From Pseudogymnoascus destructans (taxonomy: Eukaryota; Ascomycota; Leotiomycetes; Thelebolales; Thelebolaceae), in NCBI RefSeq assembly GCF_001641265.1, contig NW_020167537.1:124001-188000 (forward strand): a DNA stretch of 64,000 nucleotides. The letters run 5' to 3'. Positions within the stretch are counted from its first letter, which is position 1. Each line of letters begins with the position of its first letter. Shown here piece by piece: positions 10,527-21,220 of this stretch. The position numbers were made by a program, and so were the translations under genes. Below the pieces are notes generated by a model that worked only from the letters and a program-made list of their open reading frames with translations, had not been told where the DNA came from and did no database searches.

Positions 10527-11829
10527 AAATTATTAAATCAAATGCTTGATTACTACCAAGCCTCTCTCTCCTCGTTAGCCGGGGATTTACATGTCTATAA
10601 TTCTAGAGGTGATAGCCAAATTGAAAGCAGGGGGCTTATACGAATGTCAAGATTATAATTTTGATCCACGTACGCAAGCGCTACATAAATAGATTATCGT
10701 ATTAAGAAAGCGAATTTAATATCAATACATCATTAAGACTTTGTATGCCTGCAAAAAACTATTATATACCAGTGTTTGTTGCTATAATAGACATGGGGTT
10801 GTGCTATACCACCTTTAAGATCAGCTTTTTGCACGAATGTGTCCAAGTCCAGCCTCAGACATAAACGGGTCAGTCACTCAAACACTCGCGCACTCATCAA
10901 ACAAGAATAATAGCTGAAAATCAGATCTGCCGCTCGCTCGCTCATTGTATTCATCCACTCCCCTCGCTATCTCATTTCATCATACAATCCCACTAGCCCT
11001 CATCCTCGCCGTGAGGCACCTCTCATCTCCTCTCCCCTCGTTGCCATTTTTATATCCACTCCGCCGCCCCCCGCCCGCCGTTCCAGCCCCAGTCCCAGCC
11101 CATCCCTAGTACCCCCCTCCCCTCCCTTCCATCTTATGACGACAAACTCGGCGCTGTTAACAGGCACGAGTAAGTAGCTAGACTTAGCCGTATCCATTAA
11201 AAGCGCCAAGGTTCCCCAACCAGATGGAAGGGAGGGGTAAAAACTATAATAATAATAATAATAATAAAAACCATTTCACGAACAGCCGCCTCCGAGCCCG
11301 TCGCTGTGCGACCGGCCTGGATACCGTTTTGATAAATGGATAAAAAACAATGCACACTAAGCAGGAGGACAATAAAATAGGTTGAGGGGTTGTAGCCCCT
11401 CAGATTTGCCGCTCGGGGCGGGGAATGTGCGAGGGGTTGTTGGTGTGTGGATAGATAGGATGTGGATGTTGATAATGTAGATGTAGGTGTAGGTGTGAAC
11501 GCCGATCCACTTTTCCCCACCTGCCCGAACGCTGTGAGATGTGATTTGACAGTGAGCACCGTGATATAGCAGTGGTGTACCGGATGACGTATCGCGACAG
11601 TGGTATGCCAATGTGGCATTCAGGGGGTGGCGTCTTGTATACGCGCCGTCGTCGTGGGCGGCGCCTTTGAGTAACCAATCCAGCACGCCAGGACAGGGGA
11701 GTCGGTTCTACCATCCGCTTCGAGTCCGTTAATACGCGCGTCACGCTCCAGCCGTAGCATTCGCAACTCCGGAATACCCCATTCCGTCAAGCTCCCGCGC
11801 CTGCTCCTCCAAATATACTCCCTCTCCGC
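10527..11829. other. Intergenic region between two convergent genes
   Basis: About 1.3 kb with no coding signal. It holds an (AAT)n run at about 11247-11266, a C-rich tract at 11040-11130 and GATGTAGGTGTAGG-type low-complexity sequence near 11480. No RNA gene or transposon terminus recognised. Confidence 0.5.
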
Positions 11830-13900
11830 TCACGTAGCCAAAAAGTCCATCCCCATATCACTCGCAATGCCCTGCCAATCCCAACTCCTCTCATCCCTCT
11901 TATCCATATACCTCCACACCTCCTCCAGCACCTCCAGCGCGCGATCCGCATTCCGTAACGTCGTATACGCCTTAATCCGCCTAATACTCTCTCTTATCGG
12001 TATCCTCTGCTCCGGCTCAAACGCCGCGCAGCCAATAGTAAACGTCGGTGTCAGCAACACAGTCTGGCACGGGTCGTTCGCGGGAATCAGCCGTAGAAGC
12101 TCCAGCGCGCCGTTAACAGCAGACGTGATCTTGGTGTCGGGCACCCAGCGCGTCGCTTTCGGAGGGTAGATGCTACGCCACAAGTACACCCAGAGCATCT
12201 GCTTATACAGCAGGCCGGCGACATGTCGGACCTCGCCGACTGGCCATGCGGACTGCCAGGCACGGATGGAGGCGTCGATCTGGGAGGCGCGGTAGAGGGC
12301 GTTATAGTCGACAATCGGGTCGATGTCTGATTCGATGTTGATGCGGATTTTGTTGCGGAGCCTCGTTATCGAGGACATGAAGTAGAAGAGGTTATCCTGG
12401 ACGCCCATGAGGCACTCCGCTTCGGGCTGGAAGAGAGCGGGAGGGAGGGAGAAGAAGGAGTCGTCGTCGGGGGTCGGGGAGGAGGTGAAGGAGGGGGGTA
12501 GGGAGGCAGGGCGGTGGACAAGCTCGTCGACCGATATGTGGAATTGGAAGTACTCCTTGATGAAATCCATGAACCGGGAGTCTTCGGGGGGTGTCTCGCG
12601 GATGAGCTTCTGGTAGGCTTGTAGGTGCACGCGGTGCTCTCCTGTCGTCTTGCCCTCTGTTAGGCTCTTGACGACGAAGCAGAGCATTTGACCGTAGCGA
12701 ACGGAGAGGACGACGTTCTCTGTCGTGCCGGGGTTCTGCCGCTCGATGTCGAGGACAAACTCCTTGACGGCCTCTTCCTGGTGGAATAACGCGCGCTCGC
12801 AGAGGCTATTTTCTGTGACGTCCGGGTGCTTGGCCAGGATCGCGCGCCCGTATTCGCTTTGGTAGTCGAGGTTGCTACTCGATAGAGATAGGATCGAGTG
12901 CATCAGCCCGAGGTGCTTGACGGCCATCGGAAGCAGCATGTCCTTGAAGGCATTCTTCTGCGGGCCCTCAACCGTCAATACTGCGCTAAGACGGAACACG
13001 TAGTGCTCGAAGAAGATGCGGTCGCCGGCCGTGTCGACGCCGTGGATCACAGGTTGGAGTTGGATGTTGGGGATGCACACGCGGCTGAGCTGCGCGGTCG
13101 ACTGGGCAAGCACGGAGGTCGAGATATCCTTTGACCAGGCGGCTGTGCCTTCCTCTGCCTTCTCCTTGCCCGACTTCCAGATGGCCGGCTCTGGGTAGCC
13201 TTCGCACACCACGGCGTTCTTCTCGCAATTATTGCCTGTAGGGTGTTAGTTACTCTCAATAACCTAGGTGGCTACCAAAGCCACAGCGATTATCAGGGAA
13301 CAACATACATCTCGGCTTCGCCTCGTCACACTTCTTCTTCCGTTTCCGGCATGTAATACACCCCGTCTTCGACCTCCCCTTCGTAATTCTATTGATCGAC
13401 TCCGGCACAATCGGATGTTTCCGCGGCCTCCCCCTCGGCCTCTTCGCTGCCACTGGCAACATCAATTCCATCGACCGCCGATGGTTCTCAATTAGCGCCA
13501 ACGCTGCATCGTCCCCTGGCGACTCGACCTTCGGCTCAATTAACTCGTCAAACTCCTCCTCGGGTATAACATGTCCACACGCATCCACCTTTCTCTTCAC
13601 CCCCCTCTGCTCCTCCCACGAGCACGACGGCGTCGCAGAACCTACCTCCTCCTCCTGCCTATTATCCGCCACCCTCCCCACCGCACTTGTCGTAATCACC
13701 CCCGCATTCACCACCCCCAGCATCCTCCTCCTCTGCCCAATCGTCCTTCTAATCCGCGATATATGCGCGAAATCCTTCCAATCGCCTACCCGCCGTATAT
13801 CTCCCCGCAACGGCTGCGCCTCGTCGTCCGCCACCTCAAGCGGCGCCGCGTGCTCGAATGTCCCGCTATTGATGTGCGCGTGTCGTCCGCGCGCATCCAT
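11830..13900 (-). CDS. Zn2Cys6 transcription factor with AT-hook (Fungal_trans_2 type)
   Basis: 665 aa from two exons, 13900-13309 and 13235-11830. The 73-bp intron (donor GTATGT, branch CTAAC, acceptor TACAG) falls inside the zinc cluster. Splicing yields C-x2-C-x6-C-x6-C-x2-C-x6-C: CITCRKRKKKC, then DEAKPRC, then NNCEKNAVVC. Just N-terminal is KRPRGRPRKHP, an AT-hook core, so the DNA-binding region is bipartite. The C-terminal 450 residues look like the PF11951 (Fungal_trans_2) regulatory region, with HLGLMHSILSLSSSNLDYQS near its start. ATG at 13898-13900, stop TGA at 11830-11832. Target genes unknown. A long ACAAC microsatellite lies about 210-315 bp upstream of the start. Confidence 0.9.
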
Positions 13901-14110
13901 GCTCCGCTTCTCTTCGTCCCCGTTGCGCGGCCGAGGAGGGGCGCGCGGTCGTAGGCATCGGAGGGTGGTGAGTGAGGGCGGCTTTGGTGGTCGGGAGCTG
14001 GAGCGCGGGAACTCGGTATGGAGTTGAGCTGGTTGGGTGGTCAGCTATCTGTTCTGTACTCTCTTCACTCTTCGATATCGCCGTCCGGGGAACAAACAAC
14101 AAGGCACGAC

Positions 14111-14215
14111 ACAACACAACACAACACAACACAACACAACACAACACAACACAACACAACACAACACAACACAACACAACACAACACAACACAACACAAC
14201 ACAACACAACACAAC
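14111..14215 (+). repeat. (ACAAC)21 microsatellite
   Basis: Twenty-one perfect 5-bp units with a degenerate unit (ACGAC) just before. It lies upstream of the divergent end of the Zn2Cys6 gene. On the sense strand of that gene it reads as a (GTTGT)n tract. Confidence 0.98.
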
Positions 14216-15571
14216 GTCAACACTCAAACGATAACGGCGGCGGTAGTACACGTAGTTTGAGGAAGCTCGATCTTTAAGAGATTCAAGCGGAGGAGCGAGC
14301 GAGTGGAGATGGATGGCGTAATATTTAGCTCCTTGGGGTGTGAGTCCGCTTTTCGTACGTGGAAGTGAGGAAGTGAGGAAGGAAGGACCAGGGGACGGGT
14401 AGAACAGACGTTATGTAAGAGTATATGCCATTCACTCTATACTGGCTAATTCGTGCGGTGTCAGTTCACCCGTCGCCGCGGTAAAGTACGGTCCGCCGTC
14501 CCGCCGTCCCGCCCATACCCACTAATCCCCTTCCTTCCCTTCCACTCCATCCCCATCGCGCTTGTATCAAACGCCCCGTCCCTCCAGCCGCGAATAGTGT
14601 CGGATATTCCCTATATTGTATTTGCGGGCTGGGCGCCCAGACTGCGCCCAGAGCGTGGACCATCGAGTCGCTGGAATGGGCGCCGTGCATGGGATAATCC
14701 AAGCGGGGACTTTGTTAGGGAGAGGGGGAGGAGGGTATTGGATGGACCGCCAGCACCAACAACCAGTAGCGCGCGATATTACCCAGCATCGCGCACGCTC
14801 CTAGATGCGCTCCAATGGCCACCATGCGTTCCGCTGTGGTGCTCCATAATGCGGGCACCATAGATATGTAGGAGTGCTTGGTCCCCCCCTATTCGCCAAG
14901 AACCCTCCCCGTCCTTCCTAGGCCGGTCTGTCCACGAAAGAGTAAAGGAAAGAACACCCGCCGCGCCCACCCATGCACACCTCCTCTAGCACAACCCCAC
15001 CGTACCCCCCCTCCACGTGGTTGGCCGCCTCTTCGGGTCCTACGCCGCCTCTTTCACCCTTCCCCGCACGCCGCGCCGTCTACCAAGGGTTTTAGGGGGC
15101 GATCGAGACCGCGCCGTGGCGTCCATGGCGTTGTTGGATGTATACACAGTAAGACCTCGCGTGTGCGTTGCAAGCGAGGTGTTGGTTGTCATGTTATATT
15201 GGTGTTGGCGTTTCAGCTCATGTCGGTTTCTGCAGGTTGGTAACTGAGACCTCCGAGATCTCCGCCGTCGCTGCATGTTTGGTTGCTGGCCCATTGTGTT
15301 CCTCCACCGCCCAGCACGCCCAAGACTTAACGTAGGTCATGGCGTAATGTGTCTAATGGCGTTGTAACGATTCTTACAAGGGTCTGGTATTCATGGGGTG
15401 ATTGATGATTCCTTGTCCAACGATCTACTCCGAAGACCAGCAAACCGCTCTAGCAACCCCAGAATCATGAAACGGGCCAAATTGATAAAGTGATTCATAG
15501 TAGAGTAGAATAGCTATAGAATAGACTTAATAGATTAGTAATGAACTAATAATATATATATTTACACTATA
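14216..15571. other. Intergenic region, no gene seen
   Basis: About 1.35 kb upstream of the regulator gene and left of a pogo element. Open frames here are short, mutually overlapping and of low-complexity composition. I see no conserved motif, RNA gene or terminal repeat. Confidence 0.5.
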
Positions 15572-15617
15572 ACGTACATGTATAGCGAAAGCGCCAAACA
15601 AGCGAAAGCGCCAAAAT
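15572..15617 (+). repeat. Left TIR of pogo element B
   Basis: Perfect inverted match to 17386-17431. Confidence 0.9.
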
Positions 15618-15677
15618 TATCTACCCTCACGACAAACATTGCGATAAATCTACCACAACATTAGAAATCAATTGAAA

Positions 15678-17333
15678 CTACTCGGAGTCCTCTTCCTCAG
15701 AGGTGTCTATTACAATCTGACATGTGCGCGCATTGTGCCCAGTCTCACCACACTTGCCACAGCGACGGGCACGGGTTTCTTCCCTTGGCTTCCGACCACG
15801 GCTTGCCCTTATTTCCTGCTCTACCTGCTGCACAACATCCCTCTCATCCTGTAGCTCTTGCGCCCCTTGTTGACTAAGTGATCCTCCTTGCTGTAGTCGT
15901 GTTTTCCTAGCTCTCCGGCGCTTGCTTAGTACTTCATTTGCCTGTCGTAGGTTTTGGTTCTCTCCCTTTAGCAGTGCTAATTGATGCATTATTTGCGATG
16001 CACCCTTTGTAAACTGGTCAACAGCTGCATAGATTGAGGTTGGAGAGCTATTTTGATGGCGTGAAATCCGAGTTTTAATAAATGTAGACTGTGACATAGC
16101 TTCAATTGGGTTGTTTGGTGTCTGAGAAACCCAAGGTTGAGCAGTACCTGGGCGGGAGCTTGGAGGCGTTGGTGTCCTTAACTTAAGATCAAGTGTAGAT
16201 ATCACTCTCTCAGGGTCAAATGGAAGAAGCCCTGCCCCTCGGAACCCGCCTCAAATGTTACTTTCTGTCATTGTAGTGTTAAATGCAGCGTGGAAGGCAG
16301 GAAAGAAGTCATCCTTTGTAATATGAGAAATATGAGCCTGCATCATATCTTCAATTTGCCGACCATAGGCCTGCTTTAACGGGCCAAAACAGCCAACATC
16401 AAGTGGCTGGAGTAGATGAGAAGAGTGAGCAGGCATACAAAGCGTAATAATGTTGTGTTCCTTGCAGTACTCCTCAAACTCATCTGAGTGGTGGCTCTCA
16501 TGACCATCAAGGACTAACAAGCGATAACCACCAACACTCCGGGCCTTTGTATGCTTCTCAAAGTGCTGAATCCAATCCATGCCTCTCTCGTTTGTAGTCC
16601 AGCCATTTTCAGTAACAGAAATCACCCAATCGCTTGAAAATCCACTATTCTCATACCAAGATGTAAGGTGGTTTTTGCCTGCAACAATGATAAATGGTGG
16701 TACTGCCCAACCTTGAGAACTAACGCCTTGGATTACTGTAACCCATTCCCGATTACCAGGCTGTACCTTCTTTGCTTTTGCCCGCCCGTCTGAGCTTGTT
16801 ACAACCATAGCAGTTGAGATAACGCCCATCATAAACCCAGTCTCATCAAAGTTGTAGATATCTGCTTCATCGATACCATATTTCGCAATTGTGTTACGCA
16901 CAAGCTCAAACCAGCCATTAATAACTTCTGGATCTTCGCACTTAGCCCTCTGGTAGTCGTATTTGCGCTGAAAGCGTGTCTGGAGCTCTACACGCCGCTT
17001 AACAAAGTTTGAAGCCCAACGCGACCCAACGCGTGACGCGTCGCGTGTTGCAAGTAGTCGACTTGCCATATCTTCAACAACAGACAGCCGAGGAGGAAAC
17101 CCTTTGGCAGCTAGGTCGAGTATATACTGAACAAGGACGGACTCCTCTAGGTTAGTTAATTTCCGTGAGTTGGCTTGGATATCGCGTCGTGAAGGTACAC
17201 CTTCTAGACGACGACCTAGCTTGCGGTGGTCCACAGAATAGATCCTAGCAGCAACTCGAAGGCGTAACTTTGGGTCGCTTTGCATAGCCTGGATAGCTAG
17301 CACTAATTGGCTTTCATCGTTTTTATGGGGCAT
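15678..17333 (-). pseudogene. pogo/Fot1 transposase with one in-frame TGA and C-terminal zinc knuckle
   Basis: ATG at 17331-17333. HTH region at the N-terminus (AARIYSVDHRKLGRRLEGVP), DDE_1 catalytic motifs NFDETGFMMG, LLVLDGHESHHSDEF and LLQPLDVGCFGPLK. TGA at 16251-16253 stops a 360-aa product. The same frame then continues without another stop for 190 codons: GLLPFDPERVIS, a coiled-coil-like stretch (LALLKGENQNLRQANEVL), and a C-terminal CCHC knuckle CGKCGETGHNARTC ending EEEDSE. TGA at a place where Arg CGA would fit suggests a single C-to-T loss. Only this change separates it from a full-length 551-codon frame. Confidence 0.88.
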
Positions 17334-17385
17334 GTTTTGTTGTTGAGGAATTTAACATTTAGTTGGGGGGTTTGGTCACCGCATC

Positions 17386-17431
17386 ATTTTGGCGCTTTCG
17401 CTTGTTTGGCGCTTTCGCTATACATGTACGT
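17386..17431 (-). repeat. Right TIR of pogo element B
   Basis: Perfect inverted match to 15572-15617, followed by TA. Confidence 0.9.
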
Positions 17432-17507
17432 TAGTTATAGTAATTAGATCTAATGTCTAATACCAAAGACTTGGAACTGATTACTATTGCTGCTTATGCT
17501 ACTGTTC

Positions 17508-17765
17508 TGTAAGGACACAGGGCACCCAGCTCACAGTAATAGCATATGAGAGTGCGAGTCAGAGGCTAAACGGATGCTATCCTATAGGTCTACTACGAAG
17601 GATACAAAAAAGATGATGGGGGAACCCCGTGAGTCGATTGTCTCAAGTACCCGAAACCCATCCGACTCGGTTCCGACTCGGTTAGCCCACCCAAATGATC
17701 ACACGTGACCCCGCAGCTACCCAGAGTCTACTCCCTAGAATGAGAGACGAGAAGGCATCCTTACA
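17508..17765 (+). repeat. Solo LTR, family 1 (258 bp)
   Basis: Begins TGTAAGGACACAG and ends GCATCCTTACA, with the ends forming a short inverted repeat (TGTAAGGA/TCCTTACA). It is flanked by a perfect 5-bp target duplication TGTTC (17503-17507 and 17766-17770). Partial copies of the same family are at 50906-51120 and about 58168-58313. Confidence 0.92.
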
Positions 17766-18171
17766 TGTTCTGGTTATTTAGCGTAATCGCTGTCGTCGAT
17801 ATCATCAGTGGCTCTTACAATAGTTATATACAACTCAACGCCCCTACACCCAACTTACTTACGGGTATGATAAGTTCAACTAGAGCTTATGGGCCTAGGG
17901 TAGCCATACTCCTAGATGTGTAGCTTATAAATTCTGGTAGGCTCTCAGGTTATAACTCTATATAGTTCTTATTACTCACAGTCAACAGGTTTTCCATTAA
18001 TGAAATAGCTCAGCTTATGCCACTGATAAAGCTTCATACAATAGTCTAGAGCAGGCGGGTAAATCTAGACCTAGACACTGCTCTTTGCATAGTCTTGGCC
18101 TATCTTGTGTATCTAGGGTGTTAGACAACCTACATTGACCTTTTTAGACAGTCTTAGGCATGGCTTTTAGT

Positions 18172-19290
18172 AGACTTTAACGACGTAATGGGTCACTTGG
18201 TACATGAATTTGAAGGATTACTAGAATGGCACCCATACCTTACATACAACAAGCTACTAAGCTTTAAAGAGGTTATAGCAGACAGCGGTGGCTGTAGCTA
18301 AGTATAGGGGTTTGTTGATGGTACATTCCAAGGGTTTTGCCAACTAGCAGGATGTTACGGCTACAGTAACATGACATCATGGTTACAGGACCAGGGCCTA
18401 GTAACGTGACGTGTGAGTCACAGGGGGCAAGCAGGGTAGGCTGCCATGTGACGGGGCTAATGGATAGTTGCAGAAACTAGTGGATATTGGATAGTTGAGC
18501 TATCCACGAACTATCCTGAATATCTAGCTATCCGCCAACTATCCAGATTACCCATGAGGCATGACGCCACTATATAAGTAGGTAGTATTTCCTTAGATAG
18601 GAGCTTCATGCTCAACTCAATATAGTATTCTCTACAATACTGTAACATGTTACTTGGAAAGCCTTTGTGTCTAATCCCCTGCCTCCTCTATCAAGTCAAC
18701 CTTACACAAGAAACCTCTGTGTCTTCTATCGTTTAGAAGTCAGCATTACACAGGAGACTCAGAAGTCTAGCGGCTATGGTATTCTGGATATAAGAAGAAG
18801 CACGGAATGCACTATTAGGTTATTGTAACCCCTAATGGGCTTGTATCATCCTTAATTAGGCCATATAATGGACCAGCTAACAACTGGTGTATTTAGGGGG
18901 AATTAGGCTGCGTTAAAAGGATTTGGCATATTATGAATGGTAAACGGGAGTTATACCTATATGGAGACCTAGCTTACTGGTATATAGAAGGAGTTATGGC
19001 TCTGTATACTTATGCACATAGCCACTGATATCTTCCTTCTAAGAAGAAGCAGTTTAACACTACTCTATCATCTGTGAGAATTGCAGTTAAAAATGCCTTT
19101 GGATTAACACAACAGTTATAGACGTACGTAGGTTTTGATAAAGGGCTACAGCCACAGTAGCAGCCTGTAGCAGCTCACTTCAAAGCTGCGATACTATTAA
19201 CGAACTGTTATACTTGTATACAGGGTAACTTGATTGGAACGAGGTTTCTAGTGCCTCCACCAACAGTAGAGGAATACCTTCTTTGTACTA
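18172..19290 (+). pseudogene. PIF/Harbinger-like (DDE_Tnp_4) transposase relic
   Basis: Translation in shifting frames shows GFVDGTFQGFCQ (first Asp block), HGM.(Y/W)..IVTPNGL.SSL, YLYGDLAYW (second Asp block), then FNTTLSSVRIAVKNAFG (the expected catalytic Glu position reads Lys in VKNAFG) and LTNCYTCIQGNLIGTRF ..PPTVEEYL. Several stops and frameshifts make it dead. A solo LTR (18353-18750) splits it after the first Asp block. A second, shorter copy of the 3' end is at about 58395-58620. Confidence 0.65.
18353..18750 (+). repeat. Solo LTR, family 2 (398 bp)
   Basis: Begins TGTTACGGCTACAG and ends GTCAGCATTACA; perfect target duplication CAGGA at 18348-18352 and 18751-18755. It contains a TATATAAG box-like element (about 18572) and ATCC/GGAT-rich palindromes. 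It is inserted in the Harbinger relic. Other copies: 42326-42632 (solo), 61298-61575 and 63682-63870 (fragments), and a short tail near 50802-50890. Confidence 0.93.
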
Positions 19291-19774
19291 GCTAGGATAT
19301 ATATGTATTACTTGACTCTATCCAACCCTATACCCTGTCATATTCTTCGCTGCTACCTGTACTTTCAATTAGAACACTTCGTTAGATAGGCCTGTGTAAA
19401 GCCTGCTGAAGAAGAGATATCATTGTAGTCTAGCCTTGCTTTAATTCTTCTTGGCCTTCCTGTAGTTCCTAGATCTAATGATCGACTTGCTAGAACTACG
19501 AAGTAATTACAGGATTATCGATGTTCCTGTTCTCACTTTCCTACTGCCCTCCCTACACTCTTGCATTACTCTGCCTATACTGATCCTTTACCATACTCAT
19601 AAATGACTTAAAGACAGATAATACTAGGTCATTAGCCTTCTTATTCAATCGCTCTTTAAGGAGCAATTGAGTCTAAGATGGTAACAAAGTTTAGGGCTGC
19701 CTACGAAGGCATCTTCCTCAACTACTTAACCAGCTATAAGGAGCTGAAGTTCCTCGTAGTACTAGCGTTAGTGT
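19291..19774. other. Decayed repeat DNA
   Basis: AT-rich sequence between the Harbinger relic and the Myb-like relic, no open frame or recognisable terminus. Confidence 0.4.
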
Positions 19775-20482
19775 TCATATTAGGGTTGGTGTTTCTAGGG
19801 GAGTCGAGTCTATAGAGTGAACACTCTCAGCGCCGTTCTCGCTTTGCCTTTCTTCTGCAGAATCATCTAGTATATCCTTGTCATCAGGATCGTTAAAGCC
19901 AGAGCACTCTCGTGCTCTCTGGCCAATGGATCTATTATGACTTTGAGGATAAGTCTGCTGGTGCCTCCTCTTTGTAGCAAGAGCAACGGATAACAAGTCT
20001 CGAGTATTGAGCGCTCGCTGCGACGAAGTGATAACAGTATTTGCTGCCTCACTTCGCTGTTTTTCAATCCGCTTTTCCTCAGTAACAACCCCAATCCAGT
20101 TATTAGTTTGGACAGTCAATTCCGACTCGCTATCGGTTTGTCCAGTCCCAAGCCCATTGAGGTATTTCCTTCTCTTGTCGATTTCCTGCTGTACTACTCA
20201 GTAGAGACTCTTGTGGTCTTTACCAGTCTCCCTTTCAAAATCGGCCTGTATATAAGACCAGAATGCAGTCTTCTTCCCTGGTTGAAATGCTTCGGCGTTT
20301 CGATTGCAAAGTCGGAAGAGGACCAGTACTTTGTCCTTCGTTAGGGGCGTCATCTTTGCTTGAGAGCCTTGAGGGTCGCAACTCTCTATGCGCTGCCAGC
20401 TTGAGACTTGTGATCCTCTAGGCCTTTCGGTATTGAATTGCGCCTCAACTGTAGGCTGAACAGGTAAAGGAGGACTACCCAT
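19775..20482 (-). pseudogene. Myb/SANT-like protein with one in-frame TGA
   Basis: Two open stretches (20482-20201 and 20197-19775) are in the same frame, separated only by TGA at 20198-20200. The N-terminal half KVLVLFRLCNRNAEAF ..GKKTAFWSYIQADFERETGK then VVQQEIDKRRKYLNGLGTGQ resembles the FW.xI...L...TG Myb/SANT-like module common in fungal repeat-encoded proteins. The remainder is basic then acidic. The stop stands where an Arg codon (CGA) is plausible. It could be the second ORF of the nearby Harbinger-like element, which typically encodes transposase plus a Myb-like protein, but the link is not proven. Confidence 0.5.
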
Positions 20483-20825
20483 ATCATCTTCTTCGAAGAC
20501 AGAGCGCTGCCGACGACTGGGAAGTTAAGTTCGAGACTGGTATGCCCGGAATTCAATAGGTTTGGTATGGGATGACACAGGATTATGGCTTGCACTAAGT
20601 CTTCAACAGATAACTGTTAAACCTCTACAGTCCTGAGTCCTAAATAGGAAGTAGAGGTCTGTGCTGAAATTGGAGTCAACGTCCCATACAGGCCCGTACG
20701 GAAACTTATGGCGCCGTTCTGGACATGTGATGCGCGGCGCGTGGTGGTAAGCGGGTGGGTTGCGCAGGGAAGAAATGTTTTCGATCGATTTTCGTGACAA
20801 GGAGGAAAAGAGTAGCTCGGAACTC

Positions 20826-20926
20826 TGTTGAGTAATAAATGTATGTATTCCTGACTATGTAACCTATACTTGGCTTTACCGATAATCCCTACAGAGATCA
20901 CGTGAGATCATGTGACTATTACAACA
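20826..20926 (-). repeat. 3' LTR of copia element
   Basis: 101 bp; TG..CA ends on the minus strand (TGTTGTAATAG ... TTACTCAACA), flanked on the outside by AACTC and inside by a poly-G tract. Confidence 0.85.
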
Positions 20927-21220
20927 CCCCCCCACGTATCCCCCTACGAGCCTCAAATTGTAGTGTGAGAAACTTGGGAAAAAAGGTGTCAAGTACGCCC
21001 GATGATTCACATCTACGCCCGGTGACTCATTTCCGATCGAAAAACAAGTTGGCCACTTCAGTTCGGATCTTCCATCTTTCTTTCATATCGGTCATCTATA
21101 CCTTGGACTGGCTGGCTGCCTTCTGCCTTCTGCCCCTGCCTGCCCTGCATCTCCTATCCTACGACTCCCCACACCCCACCATACTTCTCTCTTCTCATCA
21201 GCAAGTCCGTACGAGACAAG

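Larger units (their letters stand above)
15572..17431. mobile_element. pogo/Fot1-type DNA transposon B, with TIRs
   Basis: TIRs of 46 bp (15572-15617 and 17386-17431) are identical inverted copies, starting ACGTACATGTATAGCGAAAG and holding paired AGCGAAAGCGCC repeats, flanked by TA (15570-15571, 17432-17433). Length 1860 bp. A shorter TIR (starting at TAGCGAAAGC) is possible because the outer 10 bp form a palindrome when the two flanks are joined. The gene runs leftward. The sequence is related to the relic at 6236-7073 but not closely to the pogo element at 7074-9192. Confidence 0.88.

Noticed and set aside
12898..13259. Small ORFs overlapping the Zn2Cys6 gene
   Set aside because: Overlap the coding exon in other frames; explained by GC-rich codons.
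14111..14215. Possible CRISPR-like array
   Set aside because: Units are 5 bp with no spacers: a simple microsatellite in a eukaryote.
14018..14260. ORFs with repeated TQHN or CVVL on both strands
   Set aside because: They are translations of the ACAAC microsatellite in all frames.
14453..15294. Several 60-136 aa ORFs on both strands
   Set aside because: Mutually overlapping, Pro/Arg-rich, no domain and no consistent splice sites.
17508..17765. tRNA-like gene suspected from the GTAAGGACAC...CTTACA ends
   Set aside because: TG..CA ends plus 5-bp target duplication and two other copies show it is a solo LTR.
20694..20701. CCGTACGG left of the copia element as part of the lattice
   Set aside because: It lies outside the target duplication (20821-20825), so it is treated as a background occurrence, though its distance (about 130 bp from the LTR) is curious.
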